Source of the DNA: Geminisphaera colitermitum TAV2
Lineage (GTDB): Bacteria > Verrucomicrobiota > Verrucomicrobiia > Opitutales > Opitutaceae
Assembly (NCBI RefSeq): GCF_000171235.2
Contig: NZ_ABEA03000094.1
Location: 1-64,000 of the forward strand
Direction of reading: 5' to 3'
Length of the DNA stretch: 64,000 nt
The position numbers and the translations under genes are program-made. Numbering within the stretch: the stretch's first letter is position 1; every line of letters begins with the position of its first letter. Under the pieces are notes generated by a model that saw nothing but the letters and a program-made list of their open reading frames with translations, searched no databases and was not told the DNA's origin. Below, one piece after another: positions 37,773-47,346 of the stretch.

Positions 37773-38489
37773 ATGAAAGACCTCGCCAATCACACGGTTG
37801 TCATTACCGGCGCTTCCAGCGGCATCGGCCTCGAAGCGGCAAAATGCTTTGCCCGTTCCGGCTGCCGCCTGGCGCTTCTCGCCCGCTCTGCCGGAAAACT
37901 CAAAACTGCGGCGACTGAAATCATCGCCGCCGCGCCCGATGCGCCCACGCCGTTCGCCATCCCCTGCGATGTCACCGACGAAGCCGCCGTCGCCACCGCT
38001 TTCGCGCAAATCGCCCAAGAATTCGACAGCCGTATCGACATTCTCATCAACAACGCCGGTGTCGGTTTCGCCACCGACCTCGCCACCTGCACGTTCGCCG
38101 ATTACCGTCGCATCCTCGAAACCAACCTCACCGGCGTTTTCCTCTGCACTCGCGCGGTGCTTCCCGGCATGAAGGCCTGCAAGTCCGGCCACATCATCAA
38201 CGTTTCCTCTATTGTCGGCAAGGTCGCCAATCCCAACGCCCCGCTTTATTGCGCCAGCAAACACGCCCTCAACGGCTACACCGACGGACTCCGTCAGCAG
38301 GTCGCCGCCGACCGCATTCGCGTCTCACTCGTCTCCCCTTCCGGCACCGACACCGCCTATTGGGACGGCCGCACCGTTGACCGCTCAGAACTCCTGAAAC
38401 CCTCCGAAGTCGCCGCCGCGATCCACTTCGTCGCCAGCCAGCCCGACGGCGTCCTCATCAAGGACATCGACCTGACCGCTCACCGCTAA
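37773..38489 (+). CDS. SDR family oxidoreductase
   Basis: VVITGASSGIGLEAAKCFA, INNAGVG, YCASKHALNGYTDGL. Confidence 0.95.
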   Translation: MKDLANHTVVITGASSGIGLEAAKCFARSGCRLALLARSAGKLKTAATEIIAAAPDAPTPFAIPCDVTDEAAVATAFAQIAQEFDSRIDILINNAGVGFATDLATCTFADYRRILETNLTGVFLCTRAVLPGMKACKSGHIINVSSIVGKVANPNAPLYCASKHALNGYTDGLRQQVAADRIRVSLVSPSGTDTAYWDGRTVDRSELLKPSEVAAAIHFVASQPDGVLIKDIDLTAHR

Positions 38490-38513
38490 TCTGTAGCCAA
38501 TTTAACACTACGC

Positions 38514-39260
38514 ATGTCAACCATCGTCGCCGCCCTCTCCCCTCCGCCCAAAATGCGCCTCGAAGACCTCGAGGCCGAGCGCGAGGTCAATATCTCCGCG
38601 CCGCTGCCGCTTCTCGAAAATGAAATTTGCGACCGCTATGAAAAGGTCTTCACCGCCGCCGTGAACGACGCACTCCGCGAAGCGAAGCTCCTCCACCAGA
38701 CGCTCCCCAACGGCCTGATTCCACTGCGCGACCACATGCGCGCCGCCGGTTTCGCCTTCACGATTAAGGGTGCGAAAAACCTCACGCTCAAAAACGAAAT
38801 GGCCAGCCGCGCCGAGATGCTCGATGCGATCACGGAAAACGCCTTCGTCGTCTGGGACACTTCGCTCGACACCGAATCCGCCCACTGGGGCGAGTGCATG
38901 ACCATGGCCGCGCAACGCAAACACTGTCGCGGCGCGGTCGTCGATGGAGGCGTGCGCGACACCGACCAAGTCCTCAAACTTGGTTTCCCTCTCTGGATAC
39001 GTTACCGCAGTTCCAATGGCATGCTCGGCCGCTTCCGCATCAGCGCGTGGCAGACGCCGATCCAGATGGGCAACGTTTTTGTGAATCCCGGCGACCTCAT
39101 CTTCGCCGACATCGACGGCGCCCTTTGTGTGCCGCGAGCGATCTGCGTGCCCATCCTTGAGCGCGCCGAGGAAATCGCCCACGGCGAATCCGATCTCAAA
39201 CGCTGGATAAAAGAAGGCATGTCCGCCGTCGAAATCGTGAAACGTGGCGGGTATTTCTAA
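38514..39260 (+). CDS. RraA family protein (aldolase/dimethylmenaquinone methyltransferase-like)
   Basis: CRGAVVDGGVRDTDQV, VNPGDLIFADIDGALCVP. Confidence 0.9.
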   Translation: MSTIVAALSPPPKMRLEDLEAEREVNISAPLPLLENEICDRYEKVFTAAVNDALREAKLLHQTLPNGLIPLRDHMRAAGFAFTIKGAKNLTLKNEMASRAEMLDAITENAFVVWDTSLDTESAHWGECMTMAAQRKHCRGAVVDGGVRDTDQVLKLGFPLWIRYRSSNGMLGRFRISAWQTPIQMGNVFVNPGDLIFADIDGALCVPRAICVPILERAEEIAHGESDLKRWIKEGMSAVEIVKRGGYF

Positions 39261-39313
39261 ACCGGCTTTCCATCTCAGAACATTCGACACGCAACCTCTC
39301 CCGACCAACCACC

Positions 39314-40228
39314 ATGAAAAACAAATATCCGCACTCCCCCCTGTTCTCCAAGCTGCTTCCCTCCAGCGGCTTTGCTGCCGCCTCGCTGGTGGCCGCCTTG
39401 CTCGTCTCCACCGCCACGGCGGGCGAGACGAAAATTCTCGAAGAACGCTTCGCCGCCAACGATCGCACCAATGCCAACCTGCCGACAACCGCCGCTTGGT
39501 ATTATTCTTCCACTACCCTCACCACGGATTTTACCTCCGAAATCACCGACAACATTGCCGGAGCGCTCACCATGAATACCTCGGGCGGCGGTCGTACGCT
39601 GCTTGCCCAATTCACGCCCGTGACGCTCGCCAGCGTCGGCGACTCGCTCTCTCTGACCTTCTCGTTTACGGGCACGGTCGGTTCGAATACAGGTGCCCGC
39701 AATTTTCGCTTTGGCATGTTCAGTTCGGGCACTGGTTCCCTTGTGTCTGCCGATAGTTTTGGGAGTGCCTTTACGGGTTACTCCGGCTACATGATGGCCT
39801 TGAATACGACAAGCGGTGCCAGTCAGGCGGGCCGCGTCACGTCAAAAACCTCTGGCAGCACCCTCCTTTCCACGGGCGAGGCCACCGTTTTCGGCGCCAA
39901 TGCGCCCACAACGGCATTTACCACGGGGGTGAGCTACACGGCGTCTCTGATCATCAAACGCGAGTCTGCGACTGAGGTGAGCATCACGCTCGGTTTGGCC
40001 GGCACTGGCTTTACCAACTACAGCCAGAAATGGACCACGAGCGACTATGTTCACACAACCTTCAACACCTTCGCGATCGGCACGCCCACCTCCCACGTCT
40101 TCGATTCCCTTACGCTGAACTCGGTTGACCTCACCTATATTTCGGCAATCCCCGAGCCCTCCACGGTCGCCCTCCTCCTCGGCATGGTTGCCGTTTGTTC
40201 CGCCGCCGTCGCCCGCCGCCGCCGTTGA
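39314..40228 (+). CDS. PEP-CTERM sorting domain-containing protein
   Basis: C-terminal AIPEPSTVALLLGMVAVCSAAVARRRR. Confidence 0.92.
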   Translation: MKNKYPHSPLFSKLLPSSGFAAASLVAALLVSTATAGETKILEERFAANDRTNANLPTTAAWYYSSTTLTTDFTSEITDNIAGALTMNTSGGGRTLLAQFTPVTLASVGDSLSLTFSFTGTVGSNTGARNFRFGMFSSGTGSLVSADSFGSAFTGYSGYMMALNTTSGASQAGRVTSKTSGSTLLSTGEATVFGANAPTTAFTTGVSYTASLIIKRESATEVSITLGLAGTGFTNYSQKWTTSDYVHTTFNTFAIGTPTSHVFDSLTLNSVDLTYISAIPEPSTVALLLGMVAVCSAAVARRRR

Positions 40229-40296
40229 CGTTGACGTTTCTTTTCCGGGCAAGGCGTGGACAACGCCTGCCCGCCTCCTCCAAACTACTCCCCCCT

Positions 40297-40309
40297 CCCC
40301 CCCCCCCCC
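40297..40309. repeat. C homopolymer, 13 nt, 10 nt before the 40320 ATG
   Basis: Direct read. Confidence 0.95.
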
Positions 40310-40319
40310 GTTTTCCCCC

Positions 40320-41036
40320 ATGAAAACCACACGCTCCATCCCCGGACTGAAAACGTCTGCCTTCACCCTCATCGAATTGCTCACGGTCATTGCCATCATC
40401 GGAATTCTGGCCGCCATCATGATACCCACCGTCAGCGCGGTTCGCGGCAAGGCCAAGGCCGTCGAAGCCCTCAGCCAGATGCGACAACTTGGCGTCGGCG
40501 TCATGGCCTATTGTTCCGACAATCGCGGCAACATCCTGCCCGGTCCGCTCAACACCGGTCAGGATTTTGATTACAACGGCCCAGCCTTCGTCCCCGGTGG
40601 CGGCGGCAATTCCCGCCAGGGCCGGTTACTCACCTACATCCATCCCTATCTCAATCTTGTCGCTCCCGCCAGCCCGCAGGGCTTTTTGCAGGCCAAGCAA
40701 TTCATGACCTCCGCCCAGCGCGCCTACGACCAGTCATTGCCGGCGGGCACCGGTCCCCGCTATTTTACCGCCATGGTTAGCGGCACCAGACCCCTCGGCT
40801 ACGCTGACAGCACCCCGCCCAGCCTGCCCAAGCCCCTCTCCTCCGTGGAAACCCCGTCCAGCTCCGAGATGCTCCGCGAAGCCGACAAGGAGGCCAAATG
40901 GGTTTCCACCACCAGCGACGCCTATAATCGTTGTCCGCCAAAACCCCTTCACGGCAACCGCCGTCACATCGCTTATTTCGACGGACACGTCCGCTCCTTC
41001 TCCCTCGCCGAAAGCGACCGCGCAACCACACCCTGA
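40320..41036 (+). CDS. prepilin-type N-terminal cleavage/methylation domain protein
   Basis: [43 protein letters not shown]-terminus. Confidence 0.93.
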   Translation: MKTTRSIPGLKTSAFTLIELLTVIAIIGILAAIMIPTVSAVRGKAKAVEALSQMRQLGVGVMAYCSDNRGNILPGPLNTGQDFDYNGPAFVPGGGGNSRQGRLLTYIHPYLNLVAPASPQGFLQAKQFMTSAQRAYDQSLPAGTGPRYFTAMVSGTRPLGYADSTPPSLPKPLSSVETPSSSEMLREADKEAKWVSTTSDAYNRCPPKPLHGNRRHIAYFDGHVRSFSLAESDRATTP

Positions 41037-41048
41037 CCTCCTCCTCCT

Positions 41049-41060
41049 CCCCCCCCCCCC
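41049..41060. repeat. C homopolymer, 12 nt, 7 nt before the 41068 ATG
   Basis: Direct read. Confidence 0.95.
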
Positions 41061-41067
41061 GGTTTTC

Positions 41068-43005
41068 ATGAAACAACAAAAACTGACCGCGCTCGCGCTC
41101 GTATTCTTGACGGTATTTTCCGTCAACGTGCGCTCCGCCACCTGGCACGCTGACGCCGCCAACGGCAACGACGCCAATGCGGGCGACACCCGAACTGCCG
41201 CCTTCGCCACCCTCCAGCGCGCCATCGACGCCGCGCAGCCCGGCGACACCGTCGTTGCGTATCCAGGAATATATTACGAACACATCACCATCCGTCGTGG
41301 CGGCACGGTGGACGCCCCCATCCGCATCATAGCCGACTGCGTCGAACGCGACCGCGTCATTATCACTGGCGCGCAACGCGACATCCGCCAAAAACGCACC
41401 GCCTGGGAACTCGTTGACTCCGACCTCGGCCTCTACCGCATCCCGCTCGACTACCGCCCCACGCGCGTTCTCGCCGGTCATGCGGACCTTCTTCATTACC
41501 CGACACTCGCCGACCTGCGAGCCTTCCGTTTCCTCGACGCCGACTACCTCGGCCACAAGCACGGCTTTGCCTGGGACCCCGCGACCCAACACCTTTACGT
41601 CCGCCTCCGCGCCGACGGACGCCACGGCCCCGCCGACCCCAACGCCACCACACTCGCCGTCTCCCCACCCACCGGCGGCGGAAGCTTCGGCGCCGAACCC
41701 AACAAACGCCCCGACAACTACAACCTCGCCCTCCGCTTCTCCGGCCCCGCGCACATTGTGATCGACGGCTTCACCTTTGAAACGCCCGGCATAGCCGGCA
41801 TCTACACCGCCGCCTCCGACCTCGTCGTCCGCAACAACTGGTTTTACGGTTGCCGCATCGGCATTGCCGCCCCTCGCGCCGACCTGCCCGCCGGGCGCGG
41901 CCCGCCCCGCGCCGACCGCGTCCTCGTCGAACACAACTACTTTACCCAATACCCCGCCTTCACCGACATCGAGGACATCACGCCCGCCGAGGCCGCCGAC
42001 CAGAGTTCCCGCAAAAACGCCGCCTACCGCATCGTTCACTGGCAGCGCAAGGGCAACCACACCGTCGGGCGCGCCTGGAGTTACGAAGTCGGCGCCATTC
42101 GCGGCGCGGGCGACGCATGGGAAATCCGATACAACCACTTTTACGACATGTTCGAAGCCCTCAGCGGCGGATCCGTTGGCCACAGCGCCAGCGCCAATAT
42201 TCACCACAACCGTTTCGAACGCATCGCCGACAACGCCATCGAAGCCGAACCCCGTGCCCGCGACCTCCGCATCCATCACAACCTGGTCATCGACACCTTC
42301 GAACCTTTCTCCTGGCAGCCTCTTAACGGCCCGCCGCTCCCCGGTCCGGTTTACATCCATGACAACGTGATTCTCCAGACGCCCCGCTTCCAAGCCATGT
42401 CCGCCGCCAACACCGGAGCCGCCTTCAAGATTGGTATCCGAAAAGACATTCCCTACTGGAGTGCGCCGTTTCCCGGCGAGACATCCCCGCCCGCCGAAGC
42501 CGCCGCCCCCGGTGGCTTCTGGGTCGAGCACAACACGGTATTCGCACCATCGGGACGCATCCTCACCCAGCTCAATCCCCCGGAGCGCCCGCTTCGCGGA
42601 TTTTATTTTCTCAACAACATCCTCGTCGCCCACACGCTTTCCCACCGCGCGGCCCCCAGTGGGATTTTTTACGATGGCAACGTGACCCGTTTCCAAGGCG
42701 CTTTCGCGAGCGTCCTCGCCGTGACCGACGTCCCATCCCTTGCCGCTGCCGCCGCTGGCGCCCACGGAATTCCCCTTCCATCCGAAGGCGACACCAACGG
42801 ACTCCGCCTTCCGCTGGACGAAACGAACGCGACCACTCCATTTGCGCCCGGCAGTCCGCTGGAAAAAATCGGCGTCGTTACCTCAATCCTCCGCGCCGCC
42901 GGCATCCCGGACGCACCCGCCGCACTTCCCCCCCTGCGACCCGCGCCCGGCGCCGCTCCCTTTTCCATCAACGCCGGCCCGCAACCCCGTCCTCACGCAG
43001 ACTGA
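41068..43005 (+). CDS. secreted right-handed parallel beta-helix protein (polysaccharide lyase-like)
   Basis: ATWHADAANGNDANAGDTRTAAFATLQRAIDAAQPGDTVVAYPGIYYEHITIRRGGT; Asn/His-rich helix repeats. Confidence 0.85.
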   Translation: MKQQKLTALALVFLTVFSVNVRSATWHADAANGNDANAGDTRTAAFATLQRAIDAAQPGDTVVAYPGIYYEHITIRRGGTVDAPIRIIADCVERDRVIITGAQRDIRQKRTAWELVDSDLGLYRIPLDYRPTRVLAGHADLLHYPTLADLRAFRFLDADYLGHKHGFAWDPATQHLYVRLRADGRHGPADPNATTLAVSPPTGGGSFGAEPNKRPDNYNLALRFSGPAHIVIDGFTFETPGIAGIYTAASDLVVRNNWFYGCRIGIAAPRADLPAGRGPPRADRVLVEHNYFTQYPAFTDIEDITPAEAADQSSRKNAAYRIVHWQRKGNHTVGRAWSYEVGAIRGAGDAWEIRYNHFYDMFEALSGGSVGHSASANIHHNRFERIADNAIEAEPRARDLRIHHNLVIDTFEPFSWQPLNGPPLPGPVYIHDNVILQTPRFQAMSAANTGAAFKIGIRKDIPYWSAPFPGETSPPAEAAAPGGFWVEHNTVFAPSGRILTQLNPPERPLRGFYFLNNILVAHTLSHRAAPSGIFYDGNVTRFQGAFASVLAVTDVPSLAAAAAGAHGIPLPSEGDTNGLRLPLDETNATTPFAPGSPLEKIGVVTSILRAAGIPDAPAALPPLRPAPGAAPFSINAGPQPRPHAD

Positions 43006-43023
43006 TATATTCGCAGGACGAAT

Positions 43024-43040
43024 CCCCCCCCCCCCCCCCC
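43024..43040. repeat. C homopolymer, 17 nt, intergenic
   Basis: Direct read. Confidence 0.95.
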
Positions 43041-43158
43041 TCCTCCTTAACTGATGTTACGCGGAACCGCGCGCACAAGCGTCTCGTGACACGGATATTA
43101 CACCCGCCCCTGCGCGATAAATCCCGGATCAATCCGAAATCTGAATACACAGAATCCC

Positions 43159-44577
43159 GTGTCTGAAAAACTCTTTCACAAAGTCCGGCCCACAGCGCCC
43201 GAGGACAAAATCCCGATCCCCAAGCGTATCGCCTTTGGCATGGGCAATTTCACCGATCACATCGGCACGGACACGCTGATGGGCAATATCAACCCCATCT
43301 TCAACATCATCCTCCATGTCGATCCGCGCCTTATCGGGCTGGCCATCGGCATCATGCGCCTGTGGGACGCAATCACGGACCCTGTTGTCGGGGCCATCTC
43401 GGACAACGCCCGCACCCGCTGGGGCAGGCGGCGTCCTTTCATGTTTGTTGGCGCGATACTGGCCGGGCTGACTTTTCCCCTCATCTGGTGTGTGCCTGGA
43501 GGATTTTCCTCTTTCGGCATTTTTCTCTGGCTCACCGTCACCGCCATCGCCTTTTACGCCGGGCAGACGCTGTTCACCGTCCCCTGGAACGCGCTCGGTT
43601 ACGAACTGACGCCCGACTACAACGAACGCACCCGCCTCATGGAGATGCGTGCCTACACGGCCAAGCTTGTTGTGCTCATCGTGCCCTGGGCCTTTGCCTT
43701 CACCCAGCTCCCGCTATGGGGTGGCGACACCATGATCGGCGCACGCTGGATGGGTGTCGGCGTCGGCATTATCATTATCATATCGGGCCTTATCCCGGTT
43801 GTTTTTCTCACCGAACGGTTTTTCAAAAAGGCGAAGGATCAGGAAAAGGTCGCCATTCTGCGCTCCATCAGCCTGACGCTCAAAAACCGTCCCTTTCTAA
43901 TGATGGTGGTCATCACCTTTTTCAGCACCCTTGGCGGGCGACTGGTCAACGTCCTTGGTTTTTACATCGGCCTCTACTACCTCTTCGGCGGCGACAAGAT
44001 GAAACAGGGCATTCTCGCCGGTGTGGGTGGCAACGTCTCCTTTTTTTACGGCCTGTTTTGCGTGTGGTTTCTGAACCGCCTCTCCTTCCGTATCGGGAAA
44101 CGCCGCACACTCGGCGTCTGTCTCGTCCTGCTGGTTCTGAGCGGTTTCGCCAAATGGCTTTTTTACATCCCGTCGCATCCCTATGCCAGCCTTGCTGTCA
44201 TGTTTTTCACAATACCATCCGTCACCGGCTTCTGGTTGCTGATTTCCTCGATCAAGGCCGACATTTGCGACTATGACGAATTGCAAACCGGGTTGCGCCG
44301 CGAGGGGGCGATTGGCGCCGTGTCCGCGTGGATAAGCAAACTCTCCATGTCCGCGACGGCGATGCTTTCGGGATTCATCCTCGCCTACACCGGATACAAG
44401 GCCGAGGCAGGCGCGGAGCAGGCGTCCGGCGTTGTGGACGCCATGCGCTGGTGGTTTTACATTGTTCCGTCTGTTTCCGGCCTGATCGCGCTTATTTTTC
44501 TGTGGTGGTTTCCCATCACCGAAACCCGCGCCCGCGAAATCCGCACCGAATTGGAAGCCCGGCGCGGAAAACTCTGA
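43159..44577 (+). CDS. MFS sugar transporter, GPH (glycoside-pentoside-hexuronide) family
   Basis: AIGIMRLWDAITDPVVGAISDNARTRWGRRRPFM; PWNALGYELTPDYNERTRL; GTG start. Confidence 0.93.
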   Translation: MSEKLFHKVRPTAPEDKIPIPKRIAFGMGNFTDHIGTDTLMGNINPIFNIILHVDPRLIGLAIGIMRLWDAITDPVVGAISDNARTRWGRRRPFMFVGAILAGLTFPLIWCVPGGFSSFGIFLWLTVTAIAFYAGQTLFTVPWNALGYELTPDYNERTRLMEMRAYTAKLVVLIVPWAFAFTQLPLWGGDTMIGARWMGVGVGIIIIISGLIPVVFLTERFFKKAKDQEKVAILRSISLTLKNRPFLMMVVITFFSTLGGRLVNVLGFYIGLYYLFGGDKMKQGILAGVGGNVSFFYGLFCVWFLNRLSFRIGKRRTLGVCLVLLVLSGFAKWLFYIPSHPYASLAVMFFTIPSVTGFWLLISSIKADICDYDELQTGLRREGAIGAVSAWISKLSMSATAMLSGFILAYTGYKAEAGAEQASGVVDAMRWWFYIVPSVSGLIALIFLWWFPITETRAREIRTELEARRGKL

Positions 44578-44595
44578 TGGAAATTCGCAGCCGTT

Positions 44596-44718
44596 ACGTG
44601 GCGCGGGCTTTTGCTGACAATCCCAAACGCCCGCGCCACGTTTGTTGGAGGGCGGACACTCTTGTCCGCCGACGGCGCGGCGCGTCGCCAGAAATGCGGG
44701 CGGGACGCCCGCGCCACG
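44596..44718. repeat. Mosaic of GC hairpins (gtggcgcgggc/gcccgcgccac; ggcggacactcttgtccgcc; gcgggcgggacgcccgcgccac)
   Basis: Direct read of three adjacent inverted repeats. Confidence 0.8.
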
Positions 44719-44792
44719 GGGGAGGGGGGGGGCGGGGTTTCGTTTCGCTTGCGTCGGGAGGGGCGAATGGTCTGCGTTCCGGGCGATCAACG

Positions 44793-45449
44793 ATGAACGA
44801 TTCCCTCCGCATTCCGCGCCTGCAAGCGCCCGTCAGTCTTGACTGGAATGACATCCGCCGCGCCCTTGCGCCCGGTCTTTGCCAGTCGCTCGGCCAGCCT
44901 TGGCTGGAACAACGGGAGCCGCGTTTTTCTCCGGGAACGGTGCGCTTGGGTTTGCATGGTTCGGACTTGCTCCTCGTGGCCGAATTGACCGACCACGCAC
45001 CCGCCAATCGCGCCACGGAGTGGAACGAACGGACGTGGATGTTGGGAGATGTGCTCGAGTTGTTTCTCCAGTCGGAATCGCCCCAGCGTGAGGATTATTA
45101 CGAGTTTCACGTCACGCCGGAAAACCAGCGTCTGCAACTGCACTTTCCCGATGGCGAAGCGACTCGCAGGGTGAGCCGGGGGTTGGTGCCGTTGTCCACG
45201 TTTCATGTGGGCACGCCGCTGTTCGAGAGTCGCGTGCGCATTGCGCCGGGGGGGGAGGGCTGGGAGGTTTTTGTGCGGATCGGCCTTGAGCCGTTGTTTG
45301 GAGGGTTGCCGCAACGGCTGCGTTTTCTCGTCTCGCGTTACGATTATCAGGCAGGGGCGGCGAAGCCGGTGCTTTCATGCAACGAATCGTCGCGGCTGCC
45401 GCGTCCTGATTTTCACTACAGGGCGGGGTGGTCGGTCGCGTTGCTGTGA
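44793..45449 (+). CDS. carbohydrate-binding family 9-like (CBM9-like) domain protein
   Basis: RLGLHGSDLLLVAELTD...TWMLGDVLELFLQSESPQREDYYEFHVTPENQRLQLHFP. Confidence 0.75.
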   Translation: MNDSLRIPRLQAPVSLDWNDIRRALAPGLCQSLGQPWLEQREPRFSPGTVRLGLHGSDLLLVAELTDHAPANRATEWNERTWMLGDVLELFLQSESPQREDYYEFHVTPENQRLQLHFPDGEATRRVSRGLVPLSTFHVGTPLFESRVRIAPGGEGWEVFVRIGLEPLFGGLPQRLRFLVSRYDYQAGAAKPVLSCNESSRLPRPDFHYRAGWSVALL

Positions 45450-45499
45450 GCAGTGAACAATGAACAATGAACAGTGAGCAGTGAGCAGTGAGCAGTGAG
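45448..45499. repeat. Heptamer tandem array (gagcagt gaacaat gaacaat gaacagt gagcagt gagcagt gagcagt), overlapping stop codon
   Basis: Seven consecutive 7-bp units read directly. Confidence 0.93.
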
Positions 45500-45520
45500 G
45501 GCGAGGGGGGGGAGGGGGCG

Positions 45521-46378
45521 TTATTGGCGGAAGAGGAGGACGGGGATTTGCACGTTGCGGATCATGTCGCTGGTGGTGCTGCCGACAAAGAGTTGGCGGA
45601 TGCGCGAATGGCCGTAGGCGCCCATGACGAGGAGGTTGAAGGCTTCGCGTTCAACCGTGGCGGCGATGACGTCGCTGACGTCGCCAGCTACGTGGCGGGC
45701 TTCCACATCAAAGCCTGCCGCGGCCAGCCGGCTGCGCGCCAGTCCGGTCTCGGCCGCGCGGGCAGTGTCTGCGTCGCCGACTGTGAGGAGCAGGAAGTGC
45801 AGTCGCTGGAGGAGTGGGCGGGTGAGGATGTAGTTGAGGGCTTTTTGCGCACTGGAGCTGCCGTCCCAGGCGAAGAGCACGCGTCCGATGGGACGGAACA
45901 CCCGGGAGGCGACGAGCACGGGTTCCTGACTGGTGCGGATGACGCGTTCGAGGTTGCTGCCGAGGTGTCCTTTGGCGAAGTCAACGTGTTCGCCGCGTTT
46001 GCCCATGACAACGAGGCCGCTGGCTCCGTTGTAGGTGGTGATGGCGTCCACGAGTTCACCGGGCAGGACTTCGGCGCGCACGTCAGTGACGCCAGCCTTG
46101 GCAAGGTGGTCGCGAGCGGCGGCGAGGAGGGCGTCGGAACGGGTGCGATTGACGCGTTCCTGCGCGGCTTCGAGAGCCATAAGTTCGGCAGCGAGTTGGT
46201 TTTGGGCATCGGGACCGATGATGCCGGTGAAGTCGGTGGTAAGCGACACGGTGCTGACGGGCTCCAGCATATGGAGAACGCGAACGGGAACTTTGAGGCG
46301 TCGGGCGGCCCAGGCGGTGTGGTCATAAATGCTGGACGCGTAGATGGAGCCGTCGGTGCAGGTTAGGATCGTGGGCAT
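45521..46378 (-). CDS. universal stress protein, tandem UspA domains
   Basis: ILTCTDGSIYASSIYDHTAW; LVVMGKRGEH; LLVMGAYGHSRIRQLFVGSTTSDMIRNVQIPVLLFR. Confidence 0.93.
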   Translation of the reverse strand: MPTILTCTDGSIYASSIYDHTAWAARRLKVPVRVLHMLEPVSTVSLTTDFTGIIGPDAQNQLAAELMALEAAQERVNRTRSDALLAAARDHLAKAGVTDVRAEVLPGELVDAITTYNGASGLVVMGKRGEHVDFAKGHLGSNLERVIRTSQEPVLVASRVFRPIGRVLFAWDGSSSAQKALNYILTRPLLQRLHFLLLTVGDADTARAAETGLARSRLAAAGFDVEARHVAGDVSDVIAATVEREAFNLLVMGAYGHSRIRQLFVGSTTSDMIRNVQIPVLLFRQ

Positions 46379-46595
46379 GGTTTTATTGGGTCGGGGATTG
46401 CGGTTGATGGGTTGGCTTTGGCTGCCGGTCGTGAAGCAGTTTCCGGTCCCCGGGGCGGGGGCCAGTGGGATCACTGGCTGGCACGCCGCAACATGTTCTT
46501 TTTTGAGCGGTTGGCCAGACTTGGATGAAAGTTTTTTAAAACTTTATGCGGGCGCAGGGATGCGCGGCGAATGCGCGCGAGGCGGAGGGGGGGGC

Positions 46596-47093
46596 TTAAT
46601 GTCCGTGGCCGCTGTTTTGCACGGCTCCGTAGGCCCAGAATTTGCCCGACCAGACTTCGCGTCCGTCGCGGCGCAGGGTGAGTTTTACCTTGTAGTGGTC
46701 GAGTGGATTCAGGGTCGCCTGGGTGGGGCCGAAGGCGCTGTGCTGGGCGTCCCACGTGAGGCGTTCGGAGCCGAAGGAGCCGTCGATTTGCATGACAGCG
46801 CCGGCAATGGGCGAGGGGCGGACGATGACGGCGAGCTTTTGTCCGGGCCAGGCGAGTTCAATCGTGCTCACGACACCTTCGATTTCGGTGTCGTAAATGG
46901 CTCCCCACATTTCGCCGCGTTTCACTTCGTGCGCTTTGTGGTCGAGGTGTTTTTGGTAAAATGGCGTGGCGATGAAGGCCGCGGCGATGAGCAGGACCAG
47001 TGTCCCTATTCCCGTAAGAATCCACTGGCGCAGTCCCCATTTGGAGATGGAGGTGGGTTTTACGAGAACGGGTTCGTCGGAGTAGTGGTCCAT
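46596..47093 (-). CDS. membrane-anchored hypothetical protein (FixH-like topology)
   Basis: Single N-terminal TM, ATPFYQKHLDHK; weak family signal. Confidence 0.55.
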   Translation of the reverse strand: MDHYSDEPVLVKPTSISKWGLRQWILTGIGTLVLLIAAAFIATPFYQKHLDHKAHEVKRGEMWGAIYDTEIEGVVSTIELAWPGQKLAVIVRPSPIAGAVMQIDGSFGSERLTWDAQHSAFGPTQATLNPLDHYKVKLTLRRDGREVWSGKFWAYGAVQNSGHGH

Positions 47094-47165
47094 GCGGCGA
47101 AAAGAACATCAATGAGGGGCGCTGACAACATCTGGTCTGCATTGGTGGGCCGCGGAGGTATTGGC

Positions 47166-47262
47166 GGAGGGCGGGTCTTCCGACCCGCCGACGGCGCGAA
47201 GCGCCGCAATTCCGGAAGGGCGCGGCTGCGCCGCGTCTGGCGGGTCAGGAGACCCGCCCTCC
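47166..47262. repeat. Palindromic repeat family D, copy 2
   Basis: ggagggcgggtcttccgacccgccgacggcgcgaagcgccgcaattccgga...gtctggcgggtcaggagacccgccctcc; same body as 23513-23610. Confidence 0.92.
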
Positions 47263-47346
47263 GGTGTTTGGCATCAGGAGCGACGGGCGGGGAATGCGCT
47301 TGGCGCTGCGGGCTGCTCGTTTTCTGATCCGGGGTTTTACTTTCAC

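Noticed and set aside
40777-42765. 662-aa minus-strand ORF
   Set aside because: Antisense to the prepilin-type and beta-helix genes; Gly/Val-rich shadow composition.
45488-46366. 292-aa plus-strand ORF
   Set aside because: Antisense shadow of the UspA gene.
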